Assembly (NCBI RefSeq): GCF_026932795.1
Contig: NZ_JADPVH010000002.1
Span: forward strand, 80,987-144,986
Direction: 5' to 3'
Source: Paenarthrobacter sp. Z7-10
GTDB lineage: Bacteria; Actinomycetota; Actinomycetes; Actinomycetales; Micrococcaceae
DNA: 64,000 bases
Position 1 is the first letter of the stretch. Every line of letters starts with the position of its first letter. Both the position numbers and the translations under genes were made by a program. The notes under the pieces are model-generated. The model had not been told where the DNA came from and searched no databases. It saw only the letters and a program-made list of their open reading frames with translations. Below, piece by piece: positions 18,987 to 27,824 of this stretch.

Positions 18987-19217
18987 GGCGTGACCCCCTT
19001 TTGCACTCGGACCGGAGGTGGTCGCTCGGCTAAGAGCGAGGCCCCGGAATATACGGTCAATTTGTCGTAACTCTAGATTACATGCTTTCGCCGCGTTCCG
19101 CTTACGCCATGTACGCAGATCCCCGGCGCCGGGCGCTGACGGCCCTGCCTTGGCCGCGGAAGTTTCGATAGAGTCGCCTTGAGAGCGGCCGGACCGACGG
19201 AAAGTGGGCATAGTTTC

Positions 19218-20330
19218 ATGAGCAATCAGGACGACGGCGGGTCGGGCGGCCAGCACGACGGCGCCGGTTCCGAAGGGTCGGGGCCGCACGACGACGGATC
19301 TCCGGAGCGCGAGGGCATCCAACAGGGTGCCGATGCCGCTATCAGCCTTCCCGCGCCGCAGCTTGGCACAGCGGCTATCAGCCCGGACGTTGCCGAGACC
19401 ACGGCCCTCAATGAGGTGGCCGCCGAGGCCGCCCAAGTGGCCCGGGAGGCCGAAAAGGCCGGCACTCTAGCCGGTGGCGACCAAACCGGAATTCCCGACA
19501 TGCCCTCCGCAGCCGGAGTTCGGGCAGCAGAGAAGGGGGCAGCGGACGCCACCGCGAACGTCACAGGAGATTACACTTCGGCTGAACCTGCTCCCCGAAG
19601 TTCGGCAAGCGGGCCTGGCCAGGGCGACACCCTTGGAATGGGTTCCGCAGCATCGCTGCCCGGACCGGCCGCCGCGCAGGTGCGCAGCCGTGCTAAGCGG
19701 AAGGCCCAGGCACGCAAATCGACCCAAGCCTGGGCACCGCCGCCGTCCTCCGGCGCGCGCAAGTCCGAGACGGCCACCGGAGCCAATAAGGCAGTCGTGG
19801 TGATAGGTGCAATCATCGTCGTGTTGATCCTGATTGGCCTGCTGATCTGGCTGGTGATCACGCTGGTCGGGAGCGCGACCGGCGGTACGGCCGCCGGCTG
19901 CACGGCCTCCGTCGCTTCGCAGGCACCCACCGTGTCCGGCAGCGCCACCAGGACCACCCCGCCGGCCACCGCCGGCATTATCAGATCGCAGGCGTGTGCA
20001 ACGGACTGGCAGCAAGGAGACTGCCTCAAGGGTTTCACCGACGCCGGGCATCCGGCTGACATTGTCACCTGCGGTACGCAGCATTCCGCCCAATTAGTAG
20101 GCGCCCATTACTATCCCCCGGCGGCTGCGTATCCAGGCGTCGAGATATTAAAAACGAAGGCGAAGGACGTCTGCGGGGGCGTGAGCCTGGCCAGCGCAGC
20201 CAACAACTACGACCTCAAACAGCTCACCGCATACCCCTCGGAAAGCACCTGGGGAAAGCACGACCGCCGGGTTGACTGCCTGGTCTACGACGGCGCCGGG
20301 GATAACATCACCGAATCCCTGCTTGGCTAA
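19218..20330 (+). CDS. Septum-formation-like single-pass membrane protein
   Basis: 370 residues: a disordered Gly/Ala/Asp-rich cytoplasmic N-terminus (about 1-185), one transmembrane helix ([20 protein letters not shown], about 195-220) and an extracellular domain with paired cysteines ([39 protein letters not shown]). The QGDCL...VTC.T.H..QLVG pattern matches the septum formation family (PF13845) linked to actinobacterial division. I preferred ATG 19218 to the upstream TTG because the composition starts there. The last codons overlap the clpB stop (tail to tail), so both end at the same point. Confidence 0.7.
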   Translation: MSNQDDGGSGGQHDGAGSEGSGPHDDGSPEREGIQQGADAAISLPAPQLGTAAISPDVAETTALNEVAAEAAQVAREAEKAGTLAGGDQTGIPDMPSAAGVRAAEKGAADATANVTGDYTSAEPAPRSSASGPGQGDTLGMGSAASLPGPAAAQVRSRAKRKAQARKSTQAWAPPPSSGARKSETATGANKAVVVIGAIIVVLILIGLLIWLVITLVGSATGGTAAGCTASVASQAPTVSGSATRTTPPATAGIIRSQACATDWQQGDCLKGFTDAGHPADIVTCGTQHSAQLVGAHYYPPAAAYPGVEILKTKAKDVCGGVSLASAANNYDLKQLTAYPSESTWGKHDRRVDCLVYDGAGDNITESLLG

Positions 20331-23002
20331 CCCGTCTCTTGGCTGGCCGCTTTCCGGTGCACGGTCAGCCCAGTTCCGGTCCCGCCGGCCAGCGCTTCAA
20401 GGCTCAACTCCTCCACGTCCGCGGCCGTATCCACCACCACTGTGTCGCCATCCAGAATGCTTCCGGCCAGGATTTCCCGGGCCAACTGGTCGCCGATCTG
20501 CCGCTGCACCAGCCGGCGCAGCGGCCGGGCACCATAGGCCGGGTCATAACCGGTCATCGCCAGCCAGGCCCTGGCACCGTCCGTGACTTCCAGGGTCAAC
20601 CGGCGCTCATGCAGGCGGGACGCCAGCGACTGCACCTGCAGATCCACAATCCGCGACAGCTCATCCACGCTGAGCGCATCGAACATCACTATCTCATCGA
20701 GCCGGTTGAGGAATTCCGGTTTGAAGGAGACGTTGACGATGTCCATAACCGCCTTGTGCTTGGTCGCGTCGTCGAGGGTCTGATCCACCAGAAACTGCGA
20801 ACCGAGGTTGGAGGTCAGGACCAGAATGACATTTCGGAAGTCCACGGTGCGGCCCTGACCATCGGTGAGGCGACCGTCGTCGAACACCTGCAGCAGGATG
20901 TCGAAGACCTCCGGATGGGCCTTTTCCACTTCATCCAGCAAGACCACCGAATACGGACGACGGCGGACGGCCTCGGTCAGCTGCCCACCCTCCTCGTAGC
21001 CGACGTAGCCGGGAGGGGCGCCGACGAGCCGCGCCACGGTGTGCTTTTCCGAGTACTCACTCATGTCGATGCGGACCATTGCCCGCTCGTCATCGAAAAG
21101 GAAGTCCGCCAGCGCCTTGGCCAGCTCCGTTTTGCCCACGCCGGTTGGCCCCAGGAACAGGAAGGAACCGGTCGGACGGTCCGGGTCCGAAATGCCCGCC
21201 CGCGCGCGGCGCACCGCGTCCGAAACCGCCGCCACGGCTTTGGCCTGGCCGATCAGCCGCGCACCCAGCACTTGTTCCATCTGCAGCAGTTTCGCCGACT
21301 CGCCCTGCAGCATCCGGCCGGCCGGAATTCCGGTCCAGGCCGAGATTACCTCGGCGATGTCGTCCGCAGTGACATCTTCCGCCACCATCAGCTCCTGTTT
21401 GACCGCCCCTTCCCGGCCGGCGACATCCGCCTCGGCAGCGGCTGCATCGTCCAGTTCGCGCTGCAGGGCCGGAATTTCCCCGTACAGGATGCGCGAGGCC
21501 TGTTCCAGATCGCCGTCGCGCTGTGCCTTGTCCGCAACGGAACGGAGCTCATCGAGTTTCGCCTTCAGCTCGCCCACCCGATTCAAGCCGGCCTTTTCCG
21601 CTTCCCAGCGGGCATTGAGCGCAGCGAGCTGCTCCTTCTTGTCCGCCATATCGGAGCGCAGCGACTCAAGCCGATCGCGGGAAGCCGCATCGGTTTCTCC
21701 GCTCAGGGCCAGTTCCTCCATGGTCAGCCGGTCCACCGAGCGGCGCAGCTGGTCGATCTCTTCAGGAGCGGAATCGATTTCCATCCGCAGCCGGGACGCC
21801 GCCTCGTCCACCAGGTCGATCGCCTTGTCCGGCAGCTGCCGGCCGGCTATGTAGCGGTTCGACAGCGTCGCGGCCGCCACCAGTGCGGAATCGGCAATCG
21901 CCACCTTGTGGTGCGCCTCGTAGCGTTCCTTGAGCCCGCGCAGGATGCCGACGGTGTCCTGCACACTGGGCTCGCCCACGTAAACTTGCTGGAACCGCCG
22001 CTCCAGCGCGGCGTCCTTTTCGATGTGCTGGCGGTACTCGTCCAGCGTGGTGGCGCCGATCAGCCGCAGTTCGCCGCGGGCCAGCATGGGCTTGAGCATG
22101 TTGCCGGCGTCCATCGCCCCTTCGGAAGCGCCCGCACCCACCACGGTATGGATCTCGTCGATGAAGGTAACCACCTGACCCTCGGAGCCTTTAATCTCCT
22201 CCAGGACCGCCTTGAATCGCTCTTCGAACTCGCCGCGGTACTTGGCTCCGGCTACCATCGAGGCCAGGTCCAGACTGATCAGGGCCTTACCGCGCAGGCT
22301 TTCCGGAACGTCTCCGGCGACCATCCGCTGCGCAAGGCCTTCGACAACGGCGGTCTTACCCACGCCTGGCTCGCCAATCAGGACCGGGTTGTTCTTGGTG
22401 CGTCGGCTAAGCACCTGGATGACCCGCCGGATCTCCGCATCACGGCCGATCACCGGATCCAGCTTCCCTGCCCGGGCCATCGCCGTAAGGTCAGTGCCGT
22501 ATTTTTCCAGCGCCTGGAAGGTGTTTTCAGGGTCCGGGGAAGTGACCTTCGCCCCGCCCCGAATGGACGGCAGCGCCGCCTCCAGGGCAGCCCGGACATT
22601 CACTCCGGCGCCCGCGGCATCGCGGAGTGCCTTACCCGCGGCGCCGGCGTCCGCGGCGATGCCCAGCAGCAGGTGCTCGGTCGAGACGTAGCCGTCCCCC
22701 ATCCGCTCGGCTTCCTTTTGCGCTCCCTGAATCACCTGCAGTGCACTCCGGCTCAGCTGCGCCTGGGCCACGGACGATCCGGAAGAAGCCGGCAACGCCC
22801 GGATGGCCTGGCTCGCGCGCAGGCTGGCCGCGTCCGGATCCACACCCGCTGCCCGCAGCAGCGCCACGGCAACGCCCTCGCGCTGATCCATCAGCGCCTT
22901 GAGCAGATGCGCCGGCTCAACCTGCGGATTGCCGGCCGTCGAGGCGTTCATCGCGGCCGCAGAAAGGGCCTCCTGGCTCTTAGTGGTGAACTTGGCATCC
23001 AA
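20327..23002 (-). CDS. clpB: ATP-dependent disaggregase ClpB
   Basis: Hsp100 chaperone that dissolves protein aggregates with DnaK. About 891 residues: N-terminal domain ([14 protein letters not shown]), first AAA+ with [17 protein letters not shown], coiled-coil middle domain (about residues 400-525, which separates ClpB from ClpA/ClpC), and second AAA+ with [18 protein letters not shown] and [21 protein letters not shown] chose the TTG at 23000-23002 (LDAKFTTK) because GGAG lies six bases upstream and the family starts here. A HAIR-like HspR site at 23165 and an octamer repeat at 23097 lie in its upstream region, so it probably belongs to the HspR regulon with dnaK. Confidence 0.95.
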   Translation of the reverse strand: MDAKFTTKSQEALSAAAMNASTAGNPQVEPAHLLKALMDQREGVAVALLRAAGVDPDAASLRASQAIRALPASSGSSVAQAQLSRSALQVIQGAQKEAERMGDGYVSTEHLLLGIAADAGAAGKALRDAAGAGVNVRAALEAALPSIRGGAKVTSPDPENTFQALEKYGTDLTAMARAGKLDPVIGRDAEIRRVIQVLSRRTKNNPVLIGEPGVGKTAVVEGLAQRMVAGDVPESLRGKALISLDLASMVAGAKYRGEFEERFKAVLEEIKGSEGQVVTFIDEIHTVVGAGASEGAMDAGNMLKPMLARGELRLIGATTLDEYRQHIEKDAALERRFQQVYVGEPSVQDTVGILRGLKERYEAHHKVAIADSALVAAATLSNRYIAGRQLPDKAIDLVDEAASRLRMEIDSAPEEIDQLRRSVDRLTMEELALSGETDAASRDRLESLRSDMADKKEQLAALNARWEAEKAGLNRVGELKAKLDELRSVADKAQRDGDLEQASRILYGEIPALQRELDDAAAAEADVAGREGAVKQELMVAEDVTADDIAEVISAWTGIPAGRMLQGESAKLLQMEQVLGARLIGQAKAVAAVSDAVRRARAGISDPDRPTGSFLFLGPTGVGKTELAKALADFLFDDERAMVRIDMSEYSEKHTVARLVGAPPGYVGYEEGGQLTEAVRRRPYSVVLLDEVEKAHPEVFDILLQVFDDGRLTDGQGRTVDFRNVILVLTSNLGSQFLVDQTLDDATKHKAVMDIVNVSFKPEFLNRLDEIVMFDALSVDELSRIVDLQVQSLASRLHERRLTLEVTDGARAWLAMTGYDPAYGARPLRRLVQRQIGDQLAREILAGSILDGDTVVVDTAADVEELSLEALAGGTGTGLTVHRKAASQETG

Positions 23003-23096
23003 GGAAAGCTCCGTTCTCGCTGGGCGCCGGATCCGCGGACCGGCCACGTTGGCTGGTCGGACTAGTCGGACTGGCTGTGTGGCTGGCCTGCCTGCC

Positions 23097-23160
23097 GACT
23101 GACTGGCTGACTGGCTGACTGAGTGACTGAGTGACTGAGTGACTGAGTGACTGAGTGACT
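23097..23160. repeat. Octamer tandem repeat in clpB leader
   Basis: Two copies of GACTGGCT followed by five exact copies of GACTGAGT (23117-23156) with partial flanking copies. Read on the clpB strand it is ACTCAGTC repeated. It lies between the HspR-like site and the clpB start, so it would be transcribed as part of the 5' leader. Confidence 0.85.
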
Positions 23161-23164
23161 TAGA

Positions 23165-23185
23165 CCTGAGCCTACTACGCTCAAC
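23165..23185. promoter_or_regulatory. HAIR-like HspR operator upstream of clpB
   Basis: CCTGAGC-CTACTAC-GCTCAAC resembles the HAIR consensus CTTGAGT-N7-ACTCAAG with the same seven-base spacer and TGAGC/GCTCA symmetry. It lies 163 bases before the clpB TTG, in the 349-base stretch between clpB and the divergent HAD gene. Known HspR control of clpB in Streptomyces supports the call. Confidence 0.55.
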
Positions 23186-23267
23186 TTACAACGTGCGCTG
23201 TTATCCTCCATGTTTACCCAAGGTGAAACCCCTGTCCATTCACTAGCCTCCTACAGTCATCGACCGA

Positions 23268-23309
23268 GCACTTGGTGCGCGATACGGCGCTGCATCGCGC
23301 ACCGAGTGC
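23268..23309. repeat. Palindromic repeat, GAGCACTTGGTGCGCG family
   Basis: Arms 23268-23283 and 23294-23309 are 16 bases with one G-T mismatch around a 10-base loop. The left arm with flanks shares 20 bases (GAGCACTTGGTGCGCGATAC) with the hairpin at 58005, and a related core occurs at 47506, so this is a dispersed element rather than chance. Confidence 0.6.
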
Positions 23310-23351
23310 ACCGTGGATGGAATTGGGGGTGGCAGCGGATAGCGTTGAGCC

Positions 23352-24014
23352 ATGAAGACAGACGCGCTGGTCATATTCGACTGCGACGGCGTCCTGGTGG
23401 ACAGCGAGCGTCTGAGCGTAGGCATCGAGGCCCACCTGTTGACCCAGATGGGTGTCCCGCATTCCGAGCTTGATGTGGTGAACACGTTTATGGGTCGCTC
23501 GGCTGGGGCTGGCAAAGCAGTGCTGGAGCGGCTGTTGGGGAAAGCCGGGGCGGCGGAGTTCGATTCCCGCTCGACGGCGGAAATCCACGCCGCCTTTGAC
23601 CGGGACCTGACCCCCATTCCCGGCATCCCGGAGGTGTTGGACAGTCTGCGGCAGTCGGGCTGGCGGACTTGTGTGGCATCGAGCGGATCACACCAGAAAA
23701 TGCAACGAACGCTCGGATTGACGGGTCTGTACGACTTTTTCCAGGGCCGCATCTTTAGCGCCGCCGACGTAGCCCACGGTAAGCCAGCCCCGGATCTGTT
23801 CCTGCAGGCAGCGCAGGTCATGGGGGCGGAGCCGGATGCCTGTGTGGTTGTGGAGGACAGCGTCCCCGGCGTCCAGGCAGGCATCGCCGCCGGAATGCGG
23901 GTCTACGGCTTCACCGGCGGGCTCGCCCCGGAAGGAGCCTTGCAGGCCGCAGGCGCCCTCGTGCTGGAGTGCATGAAACACCTTCCGACGGCGCTGATGG
24001 ACTGGCGGCGCTGA
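23352..24014 (+). CDS. HAD-superfamily phosphatase (beta-phosphoglucomutase-like)
   Basis: 220-residue HAD hydrolase of subfamily IA. Motif I is FDCDGVLVDSE (nucleophile and acid Asp), motif II is CVASSG, motif III the Lys of GKPAPDLF and motif IV VVEDSVPGVQAG. A helical cap lies between residues 18 and 90. Substrate could be a sugar phosphate or 2-phosphoglycolate. TAGCGT ends six bases before the ATG, so probably leaderless. The stop abuts the TTG start of the next gene (TGATTG), meaning tight coupling. Confidence 0.9.
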   Translation: MKTDALVIFDCDGVLVDSERLSVGIEAHLLTQMGVPHSELDVVNTFMGRSAGAGKAVLERLLGKAGAAEFDSRSTAEIHAAFDRDLTPIPGIPEVLDSLRQSGWRTCVASSGSHQKMQRTLGLTGLYDFFQGRIFSAADVAHGKPAPDLFLQAAQVMGAEPDACVVVEDSVPGVQAGIAAGMRVYGFTGGLAPEGALQAAGALVLECMKHLPTALMDWRR

Positions 24015-25070
24015 TTGGCCATTTATATCGACCCGCCCAGCTGGCCGGCGCACGGCACCGTGTTTTCACACCTGGTCTCCGATCGAAGCCTGACCGAACT
24101 GCACGAAATGGCCGCCGCCGCCGGCATCTCAGATCGAGCCTTCGACCGGGACCACTACGACGTCCCGAAGCGCCGCTACGCGCAGTTGGTGGCCCTTGGT
24201 GCCCGCGAGGTGTCCGGGGCTGCCCTGGTCCGGCTGCTGATTGGCAGCGGTCTGCGGATACCGGCCCGACAGCGCAATGAATCCCTGCGCGCGGCGCTGC
24301 TGTACCGGTGGAATGCCATCCTGCCCGGCGAAGAGCCGTTGGGCGCCGCACTGCTGGCACGCTGGAGCGAACCGCACCGGCACTACCACGGCCGCACCCA
24401 TCTCCTCGCCGTCCTGGAAGCCATCGACAGGCTGGATTCTGCGCCACCGCGGGCTGTCCCACTGGCCGCGTGGTTCCACGACGCGGTCTACGACGGGGTT
24501 CCGCTTCGGGACGAGGAGGAATCCGCCCATTTGGCGTCTTCGGCCCTGATGAAGGCAGGACTAGCCGGGCGGGATGTCGCCGCGGTTGCGCGGCTCGTCC
24601 GGCTGACGGCCCACCACCGGCCCGAGCCAGGAGATTACGACGGCGGTCTGCTCTGCGACGCGGATCTGTCGGTTCTGGGCGGCTCAGCACCCGAATACCG
24701 CCGCTATCTGACCGCCGTGCGGTTGGACTATGCGCACCTCAGCGACGCCGACTTCGCCACCGGCCGGGCCGCCGTCGTCCGTTCTTTGCTGGCGCTGGAG
24801 CCGCTCTACTCGACGCCGCGGGCACGCCCGCTGTGGCAGGAGGCCGCTCGGCGGAATCTGGCCGGTGAGTTGAGCGGTGCGGGCGACGGCGGGCCAGGCG
24901 GTGCGGGCGACGGCGGGCCAGGCGGTGCGGGCGACGGCGGTGCGGGCGACGGCGGGCCAGGCGGTGCGGGCGACGGCGGGCCAGGCGGTGCGGGCGACGG
25001 CGGTGCGGGCGACGGCGGTGCGGGCGACGGCGGGCCAGGCGGTGCGGGCGACGGCGGTGCGGGTGAGTGA
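24015..25070 (+). CDS. DUF4031 and HD-domain fusion with Gly-Asp repeat tail
   Basis: 351 residues in three parts. Residues 1-78 are DUF4031 ([21 protein letters not shown] ... [13 protein letters not shown]). Residues 95-270 resemble an HD-type metal-dependent phosphohydrolase ([40 protein letters not shown]). Residues 286-351 are GAGDGGPG and GAGDG repeats made by a DNA minisatellite. Starts with TTG directly after the HAD stop. Activity is unknown; HD domains of this kind hydrolyse nucleotides or phosphate esters. The tail probably adds flexible length and may vary between strains. Confidence 0.8.
   Translation: MAIYIDPPSWPAHGTVFSHLVSDRSLTELHEMAAAAGISDRAFDRDHYDVPKRRYAQLVALGAREVSGAALVRLLIGSGLRIPARQRNESLRAALLYRWNAILPGEEPLGAALLARWSEPHRHYHGRTHLLAVLEAIDRLDSAPPRAVPLAAWFHDAVYDGVPLRDEEESAHLASSALMKAGLAGRDVAAVARLVRLTAHHRPEPGDYDGGLLCDADLSVLGGSAPEYRRYLTAVRLDYAHLSDADFATGRAAVVRSLLALEPLYSTPRARPLWQEAARRNLAGELSGAGDGGPGGAGDGGPGGAGDGGAGDGGPGGAGDGGPGGAGDGGAGDGGAGDGGPGGAGDGGAGE
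24874..25066 (+). repeat. GC-rich minisatellite, 24-bp and 15-bp units
   Basis: Units of 24 bases (A, encoding GAGDGGPG) and 15 bases (B, encoding GAGDG) follow in the order A A B A A B B A B plus a partial unit. Copies are identical or nearly so, which means recent slippage. Both unit lengths are multiples of three, so copy changes keep the frame of the HD-domain gene. Confidence 0.9.
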
Positions 25071-25116
25071 GCCACACGACCTGCTGCTTCGCGGGTGTGC
25101 CAGTTAGGCTGGGAGC

Positions 25117-25830
25117 ATGTCAGTCCACATCGGCGCCGCTCTAGGCGCTATCGCCAAGAATGTCCTGATGCCCGGTGATCCGCTGCGCGCGGAATGGATC
25201 GCCCAGACGTTCCTGGATGATGCGCAGTGCTACAGCACAGTGCGGAACATGCTCGGCTTCACCGGAAGCTACCGGGGCGTACCGGTCTCCGTCCAGGGCA
25301 GCGGCATGGGCCAGCCCTCGATGGGGATTTATGCCACCGAGCTGATGAAAGACTACGGCGTGGATACGATTCTGCGGGTGGGCACCTGCGGAGCCATTTC
25401 GGCCAGTGTCAAGGTCCGGGACGTGATCATCGGGCAAACCGCCAGCACCGACTCCGCGCTGAACAGGCTGCGGTTCCACGGCATCGAGTACGCGCCGGGA
25501 GCAGACTTCACGTTGATGCGGCACGCCAGCGCCGCCGCAGAAGAAGCCGGACTACCCGCCGTCGTCGGCGGTTTGTTCACCTCGGACTCCTTCTACAACG
25601 ACCGCAGCGAACTGTGCATGCAACTGGCGGACTATGGCGTGCTCGCGGTGGAAATGGAGACATCCGCGCTGTACACCCTGGCCGCTAAGTTCGGACGCAG
25701 GGCGCTAACCTTGGCAACCGTTTCGGACCATCTGCTGACCGGCGAGGAGACCAGCGCCGTGGATCGTCAGCAGACCTTCAGCGACATGGTGGAGCTGGCG
25801 CTGGCAACCGTTGAACGGGCGTCGGCCTGA
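25117..25830 (+). CDS. deoD: Purine-nucleoside phosphorylase, DeoD type
   Basis: Phosphorolytic cleavage of purine nucleosides to free base and (deoxy)ribose 1-phosphate in purine salvage. 237 residues, the usual hexameric bacterial length. Motifs: [37 protein letters not shown], the purine and ribose site [17 protein letters not shown], and LATVSDHL near the catalytic Asp. TAGGCT ends six bases before the ATG (leaderless). The pentapeptide-repeat gene follows after 16 bases. Confidence 0.95.
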   Translation: MSVHIGAALGAIAKNVLMPGDPLRAEWIAQTFLDDAQCYSTVRNMLGFTGSYRGVPVSVQGSGMGQPSMGIYATELMKDYGVDTILRVGTCGAISASVKVRDVIIGQTASTDSALNRLRFHGIEYAPGADFTLMRHASAAAEEAGLPAVVGGLFTSDSFYNDRSELCMQLADYGVLAVEMETSALYTLAAKFGRRALTLATVSDHLLTGEETSAVDRQQTFSDMVELALATVERASA

Positions 25831-25846
25831 TGAGGGGTGCGCCTTG

Positions 25847-26521
25847 ATGGCCGCCGCACGCGGACCCGCCGCGGCAAAGTCCGGCGCTCCACGGCTGAGC
25901 GAAATCAGGCTGCCGGAGCTGCGCGACGGATCCGCGTCCTCACTCCAGCCCGGCGGGAGTTACGACGGGGAGCGTTACGAACGGCCGGCACTTGATGGAC
26001 TGGACCTGACCGGTACGGATTTCATTGACTGCGAATTCGTGGCCGCAACCTTTTCGGAGGCCCAACTGCGGGGCGTTCGGTTCCGCGATTGCATCCTGTC
26101 CGACGGCTACGCCCCTGTCTTTATCGCTGCCAGGTCCAGTTGGCGTGAAGTAGTGCTCAGCAGACCGCGCTGGGGCTCCGCGGAGTTGTACGACAGCAGC
26201 TGGCAGTCTGTGCGGATCGAGGGCGGCAAATTGGATTACGTCAACCTGCGTTCGGCCAAAATCTCCGATGTACTTATCAACGACTGCATTATCAGCGAAC
26301 TGGATTTGGGCGGGAGCACCGTCACTCGGATGGCACTGAAAAACTGCAGCATCGGAACGCTGGAGCTGGGTGGCGCAAAACTGAAGGACTTCGATCTGCG
26401 CGGATCTGAATTTAAGGCCATCAACGGCATCGGAAGCCTCGCCGGGACCATCATCGACGACTACCAGCTGTCCCTGCTGGCGCCGCTGCTCGCCGGCCAG
26501 CTCGGCATCATCGTGGCCTGA
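25847..26521 (+). CDS. Pentapeptide-repeat protein
   Basis: 224 residues. From about residue 45 the chain is built of A(D/N)LXX-like repeats: LDGLDLTGTDFIDCEFVAAT, FSEAQLRGVRFRDCIL, LDYVNLRSAKISDVLINDCI, LDLGGSTVTRMALKNCSIG, LELGGAKLKDFDLRGSEFKA, which fold as a right-handed beta-helix. Some relatives mimic DNA and protect gyrase; most have no known role. The ATG at 25847 has GAGGGG upstream. It is probably co-transcribed with deoD. Confidence 0.85.
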   Translation: MAAARGPAAAKSGAPRLSEIRLPELRDGSASSLQPGGSYDGERYERPALDGLDLTGTDFIDCEFVAATFSEAQLRGVRFRDCILSDGYAPVFIAARSSWREVVLSRPRWGSAELYDSSWQSVRIEGGKLDYVNLRSAKISDVLINDCIISELDLGGSTVTRMALKNCSIGTLELGGAKLKDFDLRGSEFKAINGIGSLAGTIIDDYQLSLLAPLLAGQLGIIVA

Positions 26522-26551
26522 AACTCAGGATCACACCTTAGGTGGCTTGAC

Positions 26552-27034
26552 TCAGCGTCGCTCAAACTGGCCCGACTCATGGAGGCGCCACAACTCGTCC
26601 AGCTGGCTTCGCAGCTGACCGAACAGCAGAATCAACTGGTCCTCCTGCTCCGCGAGCATCCTGTCATGTGCCGAGAGGGATGCCAACTGTACCGCGATCG
26701 CAGCCCGGGAGGCCGCAGCTGCCTGGCCCGGGTTGGCGGCGTGCCCCGGGTTGGCGGCGTGCCCCGGGTTGGCGGCGTGCCCCGGGTTGGCGGCGTGCCC
26801 CGGGTTGGCGGCGTGCCCCGCATCGAGCGCGACGACGACGGCCGGGTCAGGCAGCTTGGCCAAAGCGGAGCGCAAGGCAGCGACCTCCAATGCCAGCCCA
26901 CGCCGGCTCGTGGCCGCGTCCGCGATGCCCCGACGTACCTGCTCCATTGCTTCCGCCAGGCTCCGCTGCGGTTCCGATCGGCGCTCCACAGGACCGATCC
27001 GTGCCGCCCCCGTAACCCACCGAATCAACCGCAT
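26552..27034 (-). CDS. Coiled-coil protein with HAANPG repeats
   Basis: 160 residues, no family recognised with confidence. The N-terminus (MRLIRWVTGAARIGPVERR) is amphipathic and basic, two long helices follow (RSLAEAMEQVRRGIADAAT; HDRMLAEQEDQLILLFGQLRSQ), and between them lie five HAANPG repeats from an 18-bp minisatellite. The overall plan resembles a short PspA-like coiled coil. It is downstream of the membrane-anchored gene at 27080-27655 (45-base gap), so the two may be made together. Confidence 0.6.
   Translation of the reverse strand: MRLIRWVTGAARIGPVERRSEPQRSLAEAMEQVRRGIADAATSRRGLALEVAALRSALAKLPDPAVVVALDAGHAANPGHAANPGHAANPGHAANPGHAANPGQAAAASRAAIAVQLASLSAHDRMLAEQEDQLILLFGQLRSQLDELWRLHESGQFERR
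26729..26818. repeat. 18-bp minisatellite, five identical copies
   Basis: Five exact copies of CGGGTTGGCGGCGTGCCC lie within the coiled-coil gene and encode HAANPG on the minus strand. Frame-neutral unit length. Confidence 0.95.
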
Positions 27035-27079
27035 GCCGGCAGCCTCAGCTTTCGCCGCATAACCGATACATTCCCCGGC

Positions 27080-27655
27080 CTACCGTTTGCGCAGTTGAGC
27101 GTAGGTGCGTGCCCAATGCTCCAGCAGCTTGGCCTCGGAGCTCAACGCACGGGTCAGTTCATCCAGATCCACCGGCGCCATCGGTTGGGTGCTCGTCGCC
27201 AACGCCTGCCGGACGCCAGTGGAGGTCTGCAGGATCTGTTCCACCTGCGCGCCCAGTGTCTGCGCATAGAGCTGCTGGATGGAAGCATCCGGGTCTTTTT
27301 CGGCGACTGCGAGCTGCCGGTCGATGATGGCGCCCGCCTCGTCAAGCGTCTGGACAATGTGCGCCAAATTGCCGGTGTGCTGGTCCGACTCGCGGGCAAT
27401 GTCGAGGCTGCGCCGTGTGGCTGAGAGCGAGTCCGCCAGCGTTGACCTCATCCCGGCCAGCTCGCCGCGCGAACCAGATGCGGCCCGCGCCTGAACCCTG
27501 AGCACGCCGCGCCGGACGGTCTCCGCGCTTGGCGCCGCACGCCGGGCAACGCCCCGGGCACCCTTGTACAGCAAGAGACCACCTGCGGTGACGGTGCCAA
27601 CGACCACCAGCACAAGAATGAGGATGACGATCAGAATGACGCTGCCGGGGTCCAT
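27080..27655 (-). CDS. Membrane-anchored helical protein
   Basis: 191 residues with one N-terminal transmembrane helix (VILIVILILVLVVVGTVTAG, residues 6-25) and a long charged helical cytoplasmic part. No domain recognised. The helices (RSTLADSLSATRRSLDIARE; NLAHIVQTLDEAGAIIDRQL) have coiled-coil spacing. It is upstream of the HAANPG coiled-coil gene on the same strand, which suggests partners at the membrane. Confidence 0.65.
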   Translation of the reverse strand: MDPGSVILIVILILVLVVVGTVTAGGLLLYKGARGVARRAAPSAETVRRGVLRVQARAASGSRGELAGMRSTLADSLSATRRSLDIARESDQHTGNLAHIVQTLDEAGAIIDRQLAVAEKDPDASIQQLYAQTLGAQVEQILQTSTGVRQALATSTQPMAPVDLDELTRALSSEAKLLEHWARTYAQLRKR

Positions 27656-27824
27656 CTGACGCTGCCTCCAGACGCAATGCTTGCAACGGCATGGTCCGCC
27701 GCCGCTGATGCGCTGAATTTTAGCACGGGTGGATTAGCCACAGCCTCCTGCAATCGGACCGATTCCAGCGCTAGACTGTCGGCCAGCAGAGGTACGTTTC
27801 GAGCATCGAGATCCGGAGGCTGTC

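Noticed and set aside
20339..23065. 908-residue open frame antisense to clpB
   Set aside because: It mirrors clpB codon by codon and has no domain or ribosome site; long antisense frames are usual in high-GC DNA.
23097..23160. Possible CRISPR array
   Set aside because: Units are contiguous with no spacers; the same holds for the repeats at 24874, 26729 and 41101.
24739..25077. Minus-strand Arg/His/Pro-rich repeat frames
   Set aside because: Produced by the minisatellite in other frames; the plus-strand HD-domain gene accounts for it.
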